Shown here piece by piece: positions 9,789 to 19,897 of a stretch of DNA of 64,000 nucleotides. A program made the position numbers and the translations under genes. The notes beneath the pieces were generated by a model. The model did not search any database, had not been told where the DNA came from, and worked only from the letters and a program-made list of their open reading frames with translations. How positions within the stretch are numbered: the stretch's first letter is position 1; every line of letters starts with the position of its first letter. The DNA is from Oryzias latipes (lineage: Eukaryota > Chordata > Actinopteri > Beloniformes > Adrianichthyidae), in NCBI RefSeq assembly GCF_002234675.1, contig NC_019866.2:14661261-14725260 (forward strand). The letters run 5' to 3'.

Positions 9789-10221
9789 ATGATGGACTGT
9801 AGGACAGGACTGCTGCTTTTAACTCTCTGTTATGCAGGTGAACATCATCATGCATACATTGTAGATTTCTGATGTATTCCTTTTTTAAATCCAGTTTTCT
9901 GATTTTCCTTCCCAGTTGTTGATGGACAGACTCTGACTGAGTCTGAATCTGCGGTTAAAAGACATGGAGAATCCCACAGACTGACCTGTTCAGCCTCTGG
10001 ATTCTCTTTCAGTGGCTATCACATGGGCTGGATCAGACAGGCTCCTGGAAAAGGACTGGAATGGATCGCTTGGATCCACACTGGCAGCAGCAGCATGTAC
10101 TACTCAGAGTCAGTGAAAAACCGCTTCACCATCTCCAGAGACGACAGCAGACAACAGCTGTATCTGCAGATGAACAGTCTGAGAGCTGAGGATTCTGCTG
10201 TTTATTACTGCGCTAGAGACA
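9789..10221 (+). CDS. ighv: IGHV segment B1 (family B), apparently functional
   Basis: Leader exon 9789-9837 ([16 protein letters not shown]) ends at GTGAAC; intron 9838-9915 ends TTCCTTCCCAG; V exon 9916-10221. The mature chain starts near [17 protein letters not shown] and has the FR1 Cys (RLTCSASGF), [16 protein letters not shown]3 [19 protein letters not shown] and the end [11 protein letters not shown]. It is VH3-like, unlike family A. There is no stop or frameshift. CDR2 is WIHTGSSS. The tandem ATG ATG leaves the exact start ambiguous by one codon. Homologue B2 lies about 25.6 kb downstream in the second cassette. Confidence 0.92.
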
Positions 10222-10259
10222 CACAGTGACTCAAGAGACAGAAACTCTGTACAAAAACA
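10222..10259 (+). other. V-RSS of B1 (22-bp spacer)
   Basis: Heptamer CACAGTG 10222-10228, spacer 10229-10250, nonamer ACAAAAACA 10251-10259. With a 23-bp spacer the nonamer would read CAAAAACAC, a poorer match. Confidence 0.85.
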
Positions 10260-10604
10260 CCACATAAAGCAAATAGCTCTCATCCGTTGTTTTAAATAGT
10301 ATTTGACAGACCTGTGAATGCTAAAAAGGAGAATTGATATTTTGCAGAAACCCTTTTAAAGGAGTAAAATAACAACAGTTTTTTTTCCTTGTCAAATTTT
10401 TTCTTCATTGTTGGTATTTTAGGTTGCAGGTTTTTAGTTGATTTCTTATACTTTCAATGGAGCAGTTAAAGGGAGTCGCTGACCGATTTTTAGTGTGGAA
10501 GGATTTGCCGTTTACCTATTTAATTTATTTTGTCCAGCCTTTTTTGGGCCATATCTACAGAAGAGGATTGGGGCCATGGAGAAAGAAAAAAAAAAAGGGC
10601 AAAG

Positions 10605-10665
10605 AAAATTCTGACTTTAATCTCAGAATTCTGACTTTAAACTCAGAATTTTGACTTTAAAGTCA
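10605..10665 (+). repeat. Short tandem repeat, ~20-bp unit (about 3 copies)
   Basis: Imperfect repeats built on CAGAATTTTGACTTTAA. The homologous array at 36178-36285 has about five units. Confidence 0.7.
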
Positions 10666-10689
10666 ACACGAACATGTGAGCCACATCCT

Positions 10690-10811
10690 TCAGCACTGCA
10701 GAGGCCGAGGAGCTGCAGGAGTGGAACCAACAAAATTGACGTCTGTAAGGGTCTTTTTGCACGCTCAAGGCTTACCGGAGGAGGTCATTTCGCTAATGGA
10801 AGAACAGAAGG
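10690..10811 (+). pseudogene. Exon-like fragment, possibly SAM-domain related
   Basis: An open plus-strand frame ends VFLHAQGLPEEVISLMEEQK followed by donor GTAAGT at 10812-10817. The FLHAQGLPEEVI motif resembles the first helices of SAM-domain proteins common in fish genomes. The duplicate at 36310-36433 keeps the frame and the donor (VFLHAQGLPEEVIT). No upstream or downstream exon was found, so it is a captured fragment or coincidence. Confidence 0.35.
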
Positions 10812-11309
10812 TAAGTAAAACAAAGAAATTGTTTTAAACTGGATCTTGTAAATGAACGGGCAGCAGGCTATGCAAGTATTTTGCATCAGCCATGCAGGAC
10901 TTTGCATGCATAGCTAGTGCAAAATCTAGGGCTTTGTCTAGATATGTTTAGCACCACCATTGACGTGCCCGTTTATAGCAACAACTACCTTATAATCTCA
11001 TTTTTGTTGCCTTTAGTCAGAAAATACTCTCTACATATGTCTAAAAGATTGTCGTGTGTTACTCCTATGATGATTGATACATACCAATCTTTACACTAAC
11101 CCTCCAACACAATAACATTCAGTTTTCAGAAGCCTTCTCTTCGCATGAAACATTCTCTCTTTTTATTATCTCATTGCCAAACAAACACTCTGCATACGAT
11201 GGTGCCCCGTCACAGAATCATACCCTTTTATAACATTTCAAAAAGACTTGATGTCATGTTGTCAGCCAAGAAGAAGATCTAATCAGTCATCTTCATCATC
11301 ATCCTCATC

Positions 11310-11600
11310 ATGTTCTCTGGAGTTCTGCTGCTGCTTCTGGCTGCTGGAGCCTGTGAGTTTGACTGAGACAAAGACACTGTTCACTGTTGTTACACCATTA
11401 ACCATTAAACTGTTTGTCCTCTTCAGGTGTAAAGTGTGAACAGCTGACACAGCCAGCCTCTGTGAGTCTGCAGCCAGGTGAGAGGTTGACCATCACCTGT
11501 CAGGTCTCTTATTCTGTAAGCAGCTACTACACAGCTTGGATCAGACAGCATGCAGGGAAAGGACTAGAGTGGATTGGTAGCGAACGTGTTGGACAAACGA
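11310..11600 (+). pseudogene. ighv: IGHV pseudogene psiA2 (family A, 3' deleted)
   Basis: Leader exon 11310-11352 (MFSGVLLLLLAAGA), intron to 11426, V exon from 11427. FR1, CDR1 and FR2 are intact (VKCEQLTQPAS ... [14 protein letters not shown]) up to SERVGQT. At 11600 the V exon stops and sequence equivalent to about 37458 of the other copy begins. The CDR2-FR3 half, YFC end and RSS are lost by a deletion of about 260 bp. The duplicate psiA4 retains these parts. It cannot rearrange. Confidence 0.9.
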
Positions 11601-11611
11601 TTATGTGTGTT

Positions 11612-11819
11612 AAACCCTTGTGCTATCTTAGGTGACCCCACCCTTACATTGATGTGTTCTCCCTACCATGACAATGGTGGATGAAGGTGGAAAGATTTCA
11701 TGTGATCCATGGAAACCAAGAACACAAATCATTGAAGAAAAAGGGTTCAACGCACTGTCTAGTGGGTCTAGATGACCCAACTCCCAACGTTAAATTGCCT
11801 AGGATAGCAAAAGGGTTAA
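11612..11819. mobile_element. TTAA-type MITE (copy in psiA2 flank)
   Basis: Starts CCCTTGTGCTATCTTAG and ends CTAGGATAGCAAAAGGG with TTAA on the right, like piggyBac or Kolobok targets. Relatives lie at 37470-37677, 42611-42800 (right end lost) and 51814-52016. Confidence 0.7.
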
Positions 11820-11843
11820 AGAATGAAATAAATGTAATCTAGT

Positions 11844-12394
11844 TGACATGATCTGATCAAGGTGGACCCAGATGCTGTAACCCGGAAGGAAGAGGCAGGT
11901 AGATGGAAGGTATGTAACAGGTTTTAATTTGAAGGAGCCAGTGGATCCAGGAGGGGAGAGGGGCTTGGAGCTTGACGAGGAGTCTTCAGCCAACGGTGAG
12001 CACGGGAGTCAATGGCGTGACTAGTGTTCTCGAAGGCGGCGAGAATAGAGTCTTTGGACAGCGGCGTGGCTGGAGTTCTTGACTGTGGCGTGGCTGGAGT
12101 TCTTGTGGAGCGTGGAGGGTTTTGGCTTCTGCTCGAGGTGGATTAGGACTCAGTTGCTCTCGTGGAAAACGGCAGACCTGAAGCACAGCAAAAACATGAT
12201 AAGCGAGGCAAAACATGACATAGAGGGCCAGGTGTAGCATGAGGTGAGGTAAGCACCATCAGGGTTAAAGGACTGGCAAAGAATGCTTGAGGTGGGTCTC
12301 CTTAAATGGCAGGTGCGTAGATGAGGAAAGTAGAAAAACCTGCGAGTCCTGAGCAGAGCTGGGAGGGGGAGGAGTCTGACAAGCCACCATGACA
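11844..12394. mobile_element. Solo-LTR-like insertion (copy 1, 551 bp)
   Basis: Begins TGACATGATC, ends CCACCATGACA (TG...CA) and is flanked by 5-bp duplications CTAGT (11839-11843 and 12395-12399). The third copy of this flank (about 61490) is an empty site. An internal 24-bp tandem repeat beginning TGGCTGGAGTTCTTGACTGT has two units here and four in the copy at 37701-38299. Confidence 0.75.
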
Positions 12395-12577
12395 CTAGTC
12401 TGACAGTTATCAACATTTAAACAAAATGCTTTTTGTAATCATCCATTTAACATTTAAGTGGACATATAAATTGATTTTGGTAAATAATGAAAATCATTAC
12501 AATTGCAAAGGCAAATGCACAAGACTTGGTTTGTGGAGCTAAAACTCAAAAACAAAGTTAACCTAATTTGTTGTGGT
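12395..12577. other. A-gene 3' flank up to a rearrangement point
   Basis: Colinear with 38300-38471 until CCTAATTTG (12570), where similarity stops abruptly and a B-leader scrap follows. Confidence 0.6.
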
Positions 12578-12598
12578 ACTGTAGGACAGGACTGCTGC
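12578..12598 (+). pseudogene. ighv: Scrap of a family B leader exon
   Basis: The 21 bases ACTGTAGGACAGG-ACTGCTGC match the B leader exon exactly. Neither the ATG nor the V exon is present; Gypsy 2 begins immediately after. It marks the deletion breakpoint of the first cassette. Confidence 0.65.
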
Positions 12599-12602
12599 CC
12601 TG

Positions 12603-14945
12603 TCATCTGTCTGCAAGCCTATGTTTCCCACGGATTTTAACATTACGAACTAACACACGGTCTCCCACTTGCAGACTAGCAGGTTTCACATACTTGTCAA
12701 AAGAACTTTTATTCTTATCTGCAGACCTCCAAGCATTCTTTGAAGCAAGCTTATAACTCTTTTGTAGTCTGGCTTTTAAGTTCTTTACATAGTCTGTATG
12801 TGCTACAATTGGAGGTTCCTTTATCGGTAACCCAAATGCTAAGTCTACAGGTAAGCGAGGTAACCGCCCAAAAAGGAGTTCGTATGGTGTGTACCCAGTT
12901 ACATCATTCCTTGTGCAATTATATGCCCGAACCAGAGGCTTGACATGCTCATTCCACTTAACCTTTTGTTCATTATCGAGCGTGCCTATCATGTTTAACA
13001 ATGTCCGGTTAAAACGCTCTACCGGATTCCCTCTGGGATGATAGGGAGTTGTTCTGGATTTCTTGATGCCAGTCATGTCACAAAGCTCTCCAACTAACCT
13101 AGACTCGAAATCTGAGCCTTGGTCAGAATGCAGACGTTCTGGGATGCCATAATGCACTATGAAATCATGCCACAAACACTTTGCGACAGTCCTGGCTTTC
13201 TGATTCGGAGTTGGAATAGCGACAGCAAATTTGGTGTAATGGTCAGTTAATACTAAGATGTCCTTCGTATTACTGCTATCTGGCTCTAGAGATAGAAAGT
13301 CCATGCACAGGAGTTCCAATGGTCTGGTGGTGTGAATGTTAACAAGGGGTGCTGCTTTCTCAGGTAAAGATTTACGCCTTACACAGCGATTGCAAGTCTT
13401 GACATAATGCTCCACTGCGGCTGCCATTTTGGGCCAAAAAAACCTTTGCCATACTAAGTCCAATGTCTGCTCAATCCCCATGTGACCCATATCATTATGG
13501 AGGCTTTCAAGAACAACAGGGCGCAAATCCAGCGGCAGAACCAATTGGAGATGAGGTTTATCCTCTTCTTTCTTCTCCCGATAAAGGACTCCATTCACCA
13601 GTTTCAATTTACTCCATTCCCTCAGTAGCAAAGAGAGCTCAGGAAGAAGTCGATGTGCAACAGGCAGAACTTTCTCTCCCGCCTCAAGCTGCTGTATAAC
13701 TTCTCTGATTGCTGGATCTGCATACTGTAATTCTTGTAGGTCAATGTCAGTCATGGACGGTACAATGTCCAAACCATGAGATGACTCTTCCTCAAAGGCT
13801 TCTGGAAAGACGTTAGTAGAGACTGTCATTGATTCAACCAATGCAACATCAATGCAAGCTGACGGAGGTAGACAACTTCTCACCAGAGCACCTTGACAGA
13901 TTGCATCCACAACTTCAGGAGGTAATTCAGAGGGTCTGCTTGAATGAGATAGACGCTCGACAACATGATAGGTAGGATCCCACTCCCCATTCTGAGGTGA
14001 TTCATTCAGTATGGGGGGATGAGGTCGCCGTGACAATACATCTGCATCATTATTTTGCTTGCCAGATCTATACTGCAGCTTGAATGAGTATGTCAACAAG
14101 GCAGCCAACCAACGATGACTGGTGGCATCTAATTTCGCAGAGGTCCAGATGTAAGTGAGAGGATTGTTGTCAGTGATCACAGTAAAATGGGAACCATACA
14201 AATAATCATGAAATTTTTCTGTGACACTCCATTTTAATGCTAAAAACTCCAGCTTGTGTCCAGGATAGCGAGATTCACTCTGGGAGAGTCCTCTGCTGGC
14301 ATAAGCAATGACACGAAGCTGGCCCTCCTGTTCTTGATACAACACAGCCCCCAGTCCAGACAAACTTGCATCTGTGTGCAAAATATAGGGAAGCTTGGGG
14401 TTAGCAAATGCAAGAACAGGAGCCGATGTTAATTTGTCTATCACAGTTTCAAAAGATGTTTGACAAGCAGGAGTCCATCTGTCTCCAAACGGTTGTTTTG
14501 AATCTGTGTACTTTGATGCAGTCTTCTTGCTCTTGTCAGTCGGGCGGCTAAGTTCATAGCCACGAGTAAGATGATTAAGTGGTCTTACTATTGTGGCATA
14601 GCTTCTGATGAACCGCCGATAATATCCGGCAAAACCTAAGAATGATCTTAGTTCTTTCAGATTTCGGGGTACCGGCCAGGATTTTAAAGTGGACACTTTC
14701 TCTGGGTCTGTTTCAACACCGCGTTCTGACAACACATGTCCCAAGTAGTGCACGCTTGACTGAAAGAACCTGCACTTATCTGGAGAGAGTTTTAATCCAA
14801 ACTCTTTTGATCTTTTCAACACTTTCAACAGGCATTCTTCATGCTCTTCCAGGGTGGCAGAAAAAACAATGATATCATCTAGGAAAACAAGAACTTCCCT
14901 GAGGTTCAAATCTCCCATGCACTTCTCCATTAATCTTTGGAATGT
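12603..14945 (-). pseudogene. Gypsy 2 RT C-terminal part, RNase H and integrase
   Basis: Long open minus-strand frame (about 780 codons). In order: RT with VLVFLDDIIVFS, thumb region FLGFAGYYRRFI, RNase H (LHTDASLSGLGAVLYQ, ITDNNPLTYI), integrase HHCC finger (HNDMGHMGIEQ ... CNRCVRRK), the catalytic core DFLSLEP, HSDQGSDFES and HPRGNPVERFNRT, and part of the C-terminal domain (GDRVLVRN). It stops at 12603 without a chromodomain. The frame entered from the insertion side (above 14945) is not RT. Confidence 0.85.
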
Positions 14946-16102
14946 TGTAACCCCGATGAAATTCTGCGCTATCACTTTAAATCATACTGCGCTGTAGCTC
15001 CTAGTAAAATTCTGCACTGTCACTTTAAATTTGCCGGTTCCCTTGCGCTGTGCAAATACCGCGAGACTATAAGTTCAGTAGTGACGTGGCTTTCGTTCTT
15101 GGGAGACCTGTCAAAGCACTGACAGGTTGCAAGGACGAGGGAGCTGGGCTGTGTACCGCTGCTGCAGATCGGCGTTCATCATCTGAAGCCGGGATTTAAA
15201 TCTGCACAGTTGAACAAAAAGTGAACTGGTGAGTGCAGCCATGATTGAGACAGCTGGCGCGGGCGCCAGCTTAAATGAATTGTTTTTTTATAATTGGATG
15301 TGGTTAAAATGAACTATTTTTCTGCTTGATAAATAATGTTGAAATATGAATTGTGAGTACTCGTTGAAATGAAATTGATGATCATCTACATTGAAATAGA
15401 ATTTGGAAATGTTGTACAACTATCGATTATGCACTTAAGATATTTTTTGCAGTGTCCTCCTGATTATGAATTGCATATGCATTTGTTTATTATGTTAATT
15501 AAGGAGGTTGTGGGAATATGCTTTCTTTTGATCAAAGGAAATTATCATTTATTTATTGACCCTGTTTTAACAGGCCAGGTCGCAAGACTGGTCGTCTTGC
15601 AGACCAATTTACTGGATGCTCAACCTGAGCACTGGACAGAATTGTTTATCAGGGAGTTTTACCACTCCCAGAAGGAAAAAAGAGGATAAATCCTCTGCAG
15701 ATGGCGAGCTAAAAAGGAGCCCCGATCCTGACTTGGATTCTGCCCTCTTCACTGCCAGTGCGGTAGGAACTAACCCCCTTCTCATCCAACAAATCAGCTG
15801 GAGTGTTTCTTTCTTTTCGTTTTTCCAAAAGAGAACTATAAAAACTCTTTCATAAGGCCTAACGGACGCCTTAAGAACTAGAAAGACAAAACGACAGAAA
15901 ACATCCTCTGGACTAAAAAAAAATCCTTTGTTGTATATATTGTGATTTTTGTATTCACTGTATATTGTAAATACATTTACATTAGCAACTCAAGTCTTGT
16001 CTGTGGTTTTTAAACATTCACATTCCTCCATGAGTCGAACCAAACTAGCCCAAATTAATTAAAACCAACTTTGTAAAGTTCATGTAAGACATACATGCTA
16101 CA
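14946..16102. mobile_element. LTR-like insertion in Gypsy 2 RT (1157 bp)
   Basis: Starts TGTAACCCCG and ends ACATGCTACA, flanked by ATGT on both sides (14942-14945 and 16103-16106). Removing it and one ATGT restores the RT reading frame around VTNAPSTFQRLM. No coding frame of note; solo-LTR-like. Confidence 0.7.
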
Positions 16103-17122
16103 ATGTGCTTGGAGCATTCGTCACCCCCTGAGGCATGCGGTTCCATTCCCAAAAACCCAATGGAGTCACAAAGGCAGTCTTGGCTCTGTCTTTTTCATCC
16201 ATTTCTATTTGGTAATAACCGGACTTCAAGTCCAGAACTGTAAACCATTTTGACCCAGTTAATGCTGAAAAGGATTCCTCGAGGTTTGGCAGGGCATAGG
16301 CATCCTTTATAGTCTGTAAGTTTATTCATTCATCATTCATTCATTTTCTTAACCGTTTTTTCCCTTTCAGGGTCACGGGGCTGCCGGAGCCTATCCCGGC
16401 CACTTGGGCGAAGGCAGGGGACAACCTGGACAGGTCGCCAGTCTGTCGCAGGGTAGAATGTCCACAGTCACACACCCATTCACTCTCCTACTCACACCTA
16501 TGGACAATTTAGAGTTGCCAATTAACCTATGAAGCATGTTTTTGGATGGTGGGAGGAAGCCGGAGACCCCGGAGAGAACCCACGCATACATGGGGAGAAC
16601 ATGCAAACTCCACACAGAAAGGTCCCCCATTGATGTTGTGTTTTTCATGTCCCCCAGCCGGGACTTGAACCGGGGGCCTTCTTGCTGTGAGGCAAGAGTG
16701 CTAACCACTGCGGCACCGTGCAGCCCCTGTAAGTTTAGTTTTCTATAATCAATGCACAAGCGCACATCTCCGTTCCGCTTCCGAACAACAACAATTGGGG
16801 AGGAAAAGGAAGATTCAGACTCCCTAATTACGCCAGCCCTTAGCTGATCTTGTATGTGTTTCCGCACAGCTTCAATGTCATTCGGATGTATGGGTCTGGC
16901 TCGATGCTTGAATGGTGTCGGGTCATGGAGATTAATCTGGTGTTTTATTTGGTTTGTACAACCAAAATCTAGGTCATGGTGGGAGAACACATCAGACATT
17001 TGGCTGAGCTTATTTTTTACTCGCTCTTTCCAGTCAATAGGAATGGGCGAATCTCCAAAATGAAAGTCCAATTTCCCTCTCCCCTTCTCATCCAGGGAGA
17101 CATCCCTCGTTTGATGACTCAA
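16103..17122 (-). pseudogene. Gypsy 2 RT N-terminal part, split by a SINE
   Basis: From 17122: FKHRARPIHPNDIEAVRKHI, RESESSFSSPIVVVRKRNG and DVRLCIDYRKLNLQ, then the SINE at 16325-16726, then from 16324 the continuation DAYALPNLEESFSALTGS, FTVLDLKSGYYQIE and WNRMPQGVTNAPST up to the LTR-like insertion. Catalytic Asp in VLDLKSGY is kept. Confidence 0.85.
16325..16726 (-). mobile_element. tRNA-derived SINE inserted in Gypsy 2 (402 bp)
   Basis: The minus strand begins with a tRNA-like head (A-box-like GTGGTTAGCACTCTTGCC, B box GGTTCAAGTCC) and ends in a TTCAT-type tail. It is flanked by 11-bp duplications CTGTAAGTTTA (16314-16324 and 16727-16737). Family members: 30377-30755, 30870-31081, 45802-46202 and the one split at 39905-41205. 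Confidence 0.85.
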
Positions 17123-17301
17123 GATGGTTGGCGATGGCCTTATACTGGCTATAACGGCAAAAGGGGGAATGGTAACATCTTGTTTAGACTCATTGTCACA
17201 ATAACAGGAACCTTATTGGGAGACTGTGTTGAGACTGTGACCAGGCAACTCTGCACATACAGCTTCCCAGGAAGTGCAGATCCTGAGTGGTCAATTACAG
17301 C

Positions 17302-17907
17302 CTACTGACCTGACAGCTGTCCATTTAATTGTGCAGTGCCCTCTAGAACAACAGTACGGCCAGCTGGGACAGAAACTGGAGCCTGACTTAATAACTTCAC
17401 AACTCCAGAAGAGTCTGCATGGTTCTGCTGATGGTTGATCTGTAGCAACTTCAGAACAGCTCGATATTTTGGAATAGTGGGCAGGGAAAAAACATCACTA
17501 TTACGACCCGAGTCATACAAAGATTCCAATGTATTCATTCCCACTACAACAGGTGTGTGGCTGTGGGGCTTTGCATCTGGGACCACAAGTGCTAGAGTTG
17601 GCATATCAATTTCAGACCCTAAAAAATCTTTGGGAAACGTTATTGTCAACTCCACATATCCCAAATATGGTATTAAATGTCCAGCTGCACCTTCGACCTG
17701 TAATAAGTCAAAAAGCGGACGAATTTGTTGATCATTGAGAAACTGATTAAAGAAGGAAACTGAAACTGTGGTGACCTGAGAACCAGTGTCCAAAAGGCAA
17801 TTATGGTTTTGTTGTGCTATTTTAAGGATGGCGGTGCATTTAGAACCAACGAGCCCTTTTGGCATTTTTTTGGCATTATAAGCTTTGCTTGTAACAGTTC
17901 CCCACAC
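17302..17907 (-). pseudogene. Gypsy 2 aspartic protease region
   Basis: Minus-strand open frame with the retropepsin active site CLLDTGSQVTTVS, followed by LPYLGYVELTITFP and VVVGMNTLESLYD. Retropepsins act as dimers to cut the polyprotein. It overlaps the gag frame (17817-18140) in another frame, consistent with frameshift decay. Part of a dead element. Confidence 0.8.
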
Positions 17908-19592
17908 TGGACGATCCTCTTCTTGGGACAGTTTGGGTCCCGTTTGGGTCCCGTTTGTCCCTCAACCGAAGCCGGACTCAGTTTAAATGATTGTAAGTGG
18001 AACTGTTGTATTGTTTTTTTTCCAAATAATTTCTTTTTATGGACAACCAAAGCAGAATTTGGCTCATTCTTACACTGGGGACGGATGTGTCCATCTTCAC
18101 CACACCGGAAACAAAAGCCTGGTTTCTGTGGAAATGGCATGGGATGACGAAGAGGTTTTGTGTGGCGCTTTTCTTTTGCTGGTGGTCTGTTGTGGGCTGT
18201 TGCTGGTGGATGAGAGGCTGATTTGGGTTGTCAATGAGTCAGCATAGCTAACTGCCGCTGTATGTCTGCTAGCTGATGCGAAAGCTGTTGGGTGATATTG
18301 GTCAGTTTAGCCACTGCCCCCCCATCATTATTGTCTGTTCGCACATACTGGGGATGATTAGTAACTTTTTGCCGAGTAACACCCAGATGCCGTTTCATTC
18401 GAAGAGTCTTTGTTGCCCCTCTGTCCTCTTCGGTGCGTAACAGCAACAACAGCTCTGCAAAAGTAGGAGGTTGAGTTTTCTTTTGTTTAAGTTGGAGTTC
18501 TGTTATCAATCCATCATCCCAACATCCACGACAGAACTGATTTATTAAATGGCGACTACTATCAGACTCCTTGACTCCACCTCTTTTTATAGCAGCATTT
18601 AAAGCAACTTGAAGGCGTTGGAGGTAAGTTGATGCTTTTTCTCCAGTGTCTTAATAGGTGTCCATAAACTTGGCAAATAGTTCATCCCCATCCTGAACGG
18701 CACCATATGCAGAATCAAGAGTGGCTAAATACACCATTGGCATTGTATTAGGACCCAGATGTTTAACCATATCTGCTGCAGGTGGTAAAAGGCTTTCAAC
18801 AATCCGCCTGGGTCCTAGCTACTGTTGGGAGACAGCTGGGTCTCCCAACAGTAGCTCTACTCCTGACCGCCAGGCCTCATAATTAGATTCGTTTGATGGT
18901 CTGGGTATCCTACCCGAAAACACCCTGAGCCTCTGATGGTGTACTGCAATCTCTTCATTCTTTACAATGTGCTCTACAATGTAGCGCTGGACTTCAGAAG
19001 GCTGAACTTCTATAATAGGATTGGATTTTTCCTTGCTGGAGGTTAACAGGGGGTCTGGTGCTGGTTGATGCGGCTTGCATTCCAGTTTGACACTAAAAGT
19101 CTCTGGAACAGGTGAAAGTGGGGTGAATAAAGAGTCTTTAGCAGATGATGGAAGTAGCAGAGTAGGCTCTGCATGCAGGGTTTGTTCCTCTTCTTCCTTG
19201 GTAGCTGGACCCAGCTCTGTGACAGCCAACCCAACCTGAGCACACATATGCGCCAGCATGTCCTTATATTCAACACCCGTAAGTTTGGCTGTGTTTTGTA
19301 ACTCAGACAAGTATGATTTAGTTTTAGTTTTAGAAAAATGCTCTGTGAAAATCGTAGCAAGTTCAGATATATAAAATGTAAGTTCATGTTCGGTTGAAAG
19401 AAATGTATATGGTAATATAGGACGCAGTGCACCAATAGCATTCCCATTGTTAAATTCTACAACAAGCGCATCATTAAACTCAGAATCTGCATCATTAATG
19501 GTCTCTATCCTGTTAATAGAGCCATAGGGTCGCACAAAATCATATGCAGGTTTTATAATGCTGTCATGAAAAGGCAGAGGCATACCCCTCAC
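17817..19592 (-). pseudogene. Gypsy 2 Gag with CCHC zinc knuckle
   Basis: Three collinear minus-strand frames (19592-18819, 18509-18231, 18140-17817) separated by frameshifts and stops. The first frame has IGALRPILPYTF and QNTAKLTGVEYKDML. The last has a complete knuckle CFRCGEDGHIRPQC (C-x2-C-x4-H-x4-C) for RNA binding. The first frame has no clear ATG; a TAA lies just upstream of the open region. Confidence 0.75.
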
Positions 19593-19897
19593 ATAGACTG
19601 GTCCACTGGACGGGTATTATCTTGGAGTTCTTTTTGCTTGCTTAACTGTCTCTCTTCTGCTGCTGTTCGTAATGTTGTTAAAGGTCAACAGCCTGCTGCC
19701 CCCCTGATCTCAGCAATGTTCCTTTGGTGTATCATGACTTAAGCACTGTTTTCTGTAAGGTTCGAGCTGGGTCTCTTCCTCCCCACCGTCCGTATGACTG
19801 TGCTATTGACCTCTTGCCAGGTACGCAACCACCTAGGGGTCATATTTACCCCCTGTCACCACCTGAACGGGATGCTATGGACAGTTACCTACAGTAG

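Larger units (their letters stand above)
10260..11230. other. B1 3' flank shared with 35820-36860
   Basis: Non-coding flank duplicated in the second cassette. It contains a short tandem repeat (10605-10665) and an exon-like stretch with a donor site at about 10690-10815. Nothing else was recognised. Confidence 0.5.
12599..19640 (-). mobile_element. Ty3/Gypsy retrotransposon 2 (minus strand, decayed, with insertions)
   Basis: Standard Gypsy order on the minus strand: gag (19592 to about 17817), protease (17907-17302), RT, RNase H and integrase (to 12603). RT is split by a SINE (16325-16726) and by an LTR-like insertion (14946-16102). Both LTRs are missing: the 3' end abuts the B-leader scrap and the 5' end runs into Gypsy 3. 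The gag N-terminus is reminiscent of PNMA/ZCCHC12-type Gag proteins, a weak impression. Confidence 0.85.

Noticed and set aside
16640-16726. tRNA-like sequence with A and B boxes.
   Set aside because: It is the head of a SINE, repeated several times in the window, with no cloverleaf or acceptor stem of a real tRNA gene.
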